DNA from: Acidobacteriota bacterium
Lineage (GTDB): Bacteria > Acidobacteriota > Terriglobia > UBA7540
Length of the DNA stretch: 6,859 bases
Assembly (NCBI GenBank): GCA_003224635.1
Contig: QHZK01000177.1
Location: 1 to 6,859, forward strand
Reading direction: 5' to 3'
The translations under genes were made by a program, and so were the position numbers. Under the pieces are notes generated by a model that saw nothing but the letters and a program-made list of their open reading frames with translations, made no database searches and was not told where the DNA came from. Shown in pieces: positions 5,245 to 6,859 of the stretch; the first letter of the stretch is position 1; each line of letters begins with the position of its first letter.

Positions 5245-6408
5245 ATGTCAGTCAAGCCCGGCAGGAAATTTGCCAAATTGCTGGCGGGCGCGCTCACGCT
5301 GTTCATGGCTGCGCTCGCGGCCTGCGCCCAAGATTCGACTGTTATTCCGCTGGTTCCCGCTGCGAACTGGCGACTTGTGGGCTCTCAAAACCTCGACGTA
5401 ACCGCCGTCTCACGATGGGGTGGCGACCCCGCGATCGAGCGTGAGTACGGAGTGAAATCGATTCAGTATCGCACGTACCAGTTGGCAGACAAGGTGGCCG
5501 GCGCCGTCGAGGTAGCTGGCGTGGTGCTCGAGGAAGCCTCGGACCCCTCCGCTGCTTACGGCCTGCTGACCTACTACCAGACAGAGCGCATGTCGCCAGC
5601 AAAGGGTGTGGAGTTGACGGTGACCTCGCCCGAGGGCGCGCTGATGGCGCGCGGGTCGGTCTTCATCCGATTCGGCAGGGTCGCTGGCGTGCGCCTGTCT
5701 GACGACGCGCTCCGCGCCATTCTGATCCTTGTGGGCGGCACTCGGCCCTCTGCGAGCGCGATGGCCGCTTTGCCCCCGCCCTTACCGGTCTCCGGATTAG
5801 TTCCCGGCTCCATGAAATACCTCTTGGGGCCGGAAGCGGCACGGCATGTCCTGCCCTCGTTCAGCACCGATCTGATCGGCTTCGAGCAGGGCGCCGAAGT
5901 CGAGGTTGCTCATTACCAGGTCGGTTCAATCATGGCGAATCCTACGGCTGGTTCCAAAGCCACGCCTTTCCTAACGCTGGTCGTAACGCTGGTTGCGATC
6001 ACCTATCCCACTCCTCAGATTGCTCGCGAGCGCTTCGGAATTATGGGGAAAACGCTGGAACTCAATCGGGGACGCGGGCCCCAGTCGCTCTATGGAAAGC
6101 GCGGCGGATCGTTCGTGTTTCTGGCCATGAATGCGAATTCTGAAGCGGCGGCAACCAGACTGCTTGACCAGTTCAACGTCTCTGAACAGGTCGTCCGCAA
6201 CGAACGCTACCCGCGCAACAAGCCCGTTGCGCTCCAGATGTTGGAGTTGATTCTAGCCAATTTACTCCTGGTCTTCTTATTGGTGAGTCTCGCCCTTCTC
6301 GGCGGAATTCTGATCGCATTGTCGAAGCGCGTTGCTCGAAAATGGCTTCCAGACTGGGAGTGGGGTTCGCCGGACGGCGAGAGACTCACAACCTTGAACT
6401 TGCGGTAG
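5245..6408 (+). CDS. DUF6599-like exported protein with C-terminal membrane anchor
   Basis: This 387-residue protein has no known function. It begins with a basic n-region (KPGRKFAK) and a hydrophobic core (LLAGALTLFMAALAA). The end of the signal reads LAAC-AQ, which could be a lipobox with Cys27 or a signal peptidase I site after ACA. The exported part has features I associate with the DUF6599 family: a Trp near the start of the mature protein (W42), a DPSAAYGLLTYYQ segment (100-112), LLGPEAARHVLPSF (193-206), FEQGAEVEVAHY (213-224) and ITYPTPQIARERF (252-264). A strong transmembrane helix spans about 332-359, followed by a basic stretch (KRVARK), which puts a short tail in the cytoplasm. 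The family assignment is from memory of acidobacterial proteins. The ATG is the only start after an in-frame TGA at 5224-5226. It is divergent from tig and not obviously in an operon. Confidence 0.8.
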   Translation: MSVKPGRKFAKLLAGALTLFMAALAACAQDSTVIPLVPAANWRLVGSQNLDVTAVSRWGGDPAIEREYGVKSIQYRTYQLADKVAGAVEVAGVVLEEASDPSAAYGLLTYYQTERMSPAKGVELTVTSPEGALMARGSVFIRFGRVAGVRLSDDALRAILILVGGTRPSASAMAALPPPLPVSGLVPGSMKYLLGPEAARHVLPSFSTDLIGFEQGAEVEVAHYQVGSIMANPTAGSKATPFLTLVVTLVAITYPTPQIARERFGIMGKTLELNRGRGPQSLYGKRGGSFVFLAMNANSEAAATRLLDQFNVSEQVVRNERYPRNKPVALQMLELILANLLLVFLLVSLALLGGILIALSKRVARKWLPDWEWGSPDGERLTTLNLR

Positions 6409-6640
6409 ACGGGCTGTCGCTCATTTTTGATTTCTCCGGCTCGGCACGATCCCCCGCCTAGGTCGTAACTCCTGCCTGGATATAGACTTAGCTAGCTGCT
6501 CCGCCGTAACCGTCGAACCGGATCTATCCCCGACGACTGGAGAATAACCCTCACGCAGTTAAGTGGTTAGGTCGGCAAAAGGGCTCCAGAGGGCCGCTTC
6601 GGGCGCCATCCGGCGATGCCCGTTATGGGTGGGGTCGCCT
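6409..6640 (+). other. Non-coding stretch after the DUF6599-like gene
   Basis: I see no gene here on either strand. It holds a small imperfect hairpin with arms CGTCG (6511-6515) and CGACG (6531-6535), and inner GGAT/ATCC with too short a loop. Near 6583-6620 there is a GC-rich segment (GGGCTCCAGAGGGCC, GGGCGCCATCCGGCGATGCCC) with short complementary arms. None is followed by a T-run, so the terminator of the upstream gene is not identified. Confidence 0.5.
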
Positions 6641-6678
6641 CATATAACTTATTGATAATAAATATCTTAACCACAAAC

Positions 6679-6698
6679 AAAAATTCCTAAAAATTCCT
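6679..6698 (+). repeat. 10-bp tandem A-tract repeat, probable UP element
   Basis: AAAAATTCCT occurs twice head to tail, exactly one helical turn apart, and its last base is the first base of the -35 box. It lies within an AT-rich block from about 6641 to 6698. A/T tracts at this position are known to bind the RNA polymerase alpha C-terminal domains at strong stable-RNA promoters. Confidence 0.6.
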
Positions 6699-6726
6699 TG
6701 ACATCAACCGCCCGAGTTTATATGCT
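6698..6726 (+). promoter_or_regulatory. Strong sigma70-type promoter before the tRNA
   Basis: A perfect TTGACA -35 box (6698-6703), a 17-base spacer and TATGCT (6721-6726) form a near-consensus housekeeping promoter. Transcription would start near 6733. It points towards the tRNA gene, as expected for a stable-RNA transcription unit. Confidence 0.85.
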
Positions 6727-6741
6727 CCAAATCGAGTTTAG

Positions 6742-6762
6742 ATGGCGGAGCGCGTCCGCCAT
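6742..6762 (+). other. Hairpin 1 of the tRNA leader
   Basis: The arms ATGGCGGA (6742-6749) and TCCGCCAT (6755-6762) pair perfectly over eight bases with a five-base GCGCG loop, extendable by one G-T pair. A pyrimidine-rich but not pure-T tail follows. It starts about nine bases after the predicted transcription start, so it would form a stable structure near the 5' end. Confidence 0.6.
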
Positions 6763-6776
6763 TCTATTCTCCTCTC

Positions 6777-6832
6777 AAAATGCTCACCCACGAATTCGGC
6801 GGTGGCGCTGTGTTCGTCGGGTGAGCATTTTT
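6777..6832 (+). terminator. Terminator-like long hairpin upstream of the tRNA
   Basis: AAAATGCTCACCC (6777-6789) is perfectly complementary to GGGTGAGCATTTT (6819-6831). The stem continues with ACGAA (6790-6794) and TTCGT (6813-6817) after one bulged C, giving 18 pairs around an 18-base loop. The T-run (6828-6832) on the 3' side and A-run on the 5' side make it a plausible bidirectional intrinsic terminator, though part of the T-run pairs in the stem. It lies between the strong promoter and the tRNA, so termination may be partial or regulated. Confidence 0.6.
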
Positions 6833-6843
6833 ATCTGTGCCAT

Positions 6844-6859
6844 GCCGGCGTAGCTCAGG
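6844..6859 (+). tRNA. tRNA gene, 5' end only, probably tRNA-Thr
   Basis: The last 16 bases read as the start of a tRNA: a seven-base acceptor strand GCCGGCG, the TA linker with invariant T8, the D-stem GCTC and A14. The anticodon is outside the window. The acceptor sequence resembles bacterial tRNA-Thr genes, so Thr is likely but not proven. It lies 11 bases after the terminator-like hairpin and about 110 bases downstream of the predicted transcription start. Confidence 0.82.

Larger units (their letters stand above)
6733..6832 (+). ncRNA. Putative leader RNA or small RNA of about 100 nt with two hairpins
   Basis: The segment runs from the predicted start point to the end of a terminator-like hairpin. 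It contains two perfect stem-loops and no convincing gene with a ribosome-binding site. It may be only the processed 5' leader of the tRNA transcript, or a discrete small RNA whose terminator reduces read-through into the tRNA. I do not recognise it as any known RNA family. Confidence 0.35.

Noticed and set aside
6742..6859. Short open frame starting at ATG 6742 and open to the window edge
   Set aside because: It has no Shine-Dalgarno sequence, runs through both perfect hairpins and into the tRNA, so a coding role is very unlikely.
1..6859. CRISPR array, insertion sequence, prophage or attachment site
   Set aside because: No regularly spaced repeats, transposase or integrase sequence was seen. 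The tRNA at the right edge could be an integration target, but its 3' end is outside the window.

Overview
The window carries the canonical bacterial protein quality-control cluster on the minus strand, in transcription order tig, clpP, a small zinc-finger gene, clpX and lon (lon is cut by the left edge). To its right, on the plus strand, are a divergent gene for an exported, membrane-anchored DUF6599-like protein, then a long non-coding stretch with a strong sigma70-type promoter, and the first 16 bases of a tRNA gene at the right edge. The GC-rich sequence, the tig-clpP-clpX-lon order and a DUF6599-type protein with a C-terminal membrane anchor suggest an acidobacterium (phylum Acidobacteriota). 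This assignment is an inference from family recall and was not checked by a search.

Proteostasis cluster (1..5018, minus). Trigger factor receives nascent chains at the ribosome. ClpP is the serine peptidase chamber, ClpX the AAA+ unfoldase that feeds it, and Lon a separate AAA+ protease. All recognisable catalytic and binding motifs are intact in the parts visible. The unusual element is a 157-residue protein between clpP and clpX made almost entirely of two ClpX-type C4 zinc-binding domains, with no AAA+ module. Its first finger is encoded by DNA that matches the start of clpX at 90 of 105 positions (hand alignment), so it looks like a duplicated ClpX N-terminal domain. Its stop codon overlaps the clpX GTG start in a GTGA, so the two are probably translationally coupled. 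In ClpX this domain dimerises and docks adaptors and some substrates, so a free tandem copy could plausibly modulate ClpX. That is the main candidate for something undescribed here.

Divergent region (5019..5244). It holds a weak extended -10 promoter candidate for tig, a 9-of-10 inverted repeat that would fold in the tig 5' leader just before its Shine-Dalgarno sequence, and a weak promoter candidate for the plus-strand gene.

Right end (5245..6859). The DUF6599-like gene is followed by about 230 bases with no recognised gene. Next comes an AT-rich block with a 10-bp tandem A-tract repeat, a TTGACA-N17-TATGCT promoter and a roughly 110-nt leader holding two perfect hairpins, the second resembling an intrinsic terminator. 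The tRNA start, probably tRNA-Thr, follows. The terminator-like hairpin between promoter and tRNA is the second point worth checking: it could end a small RNA or act as an attenuator or processing element.
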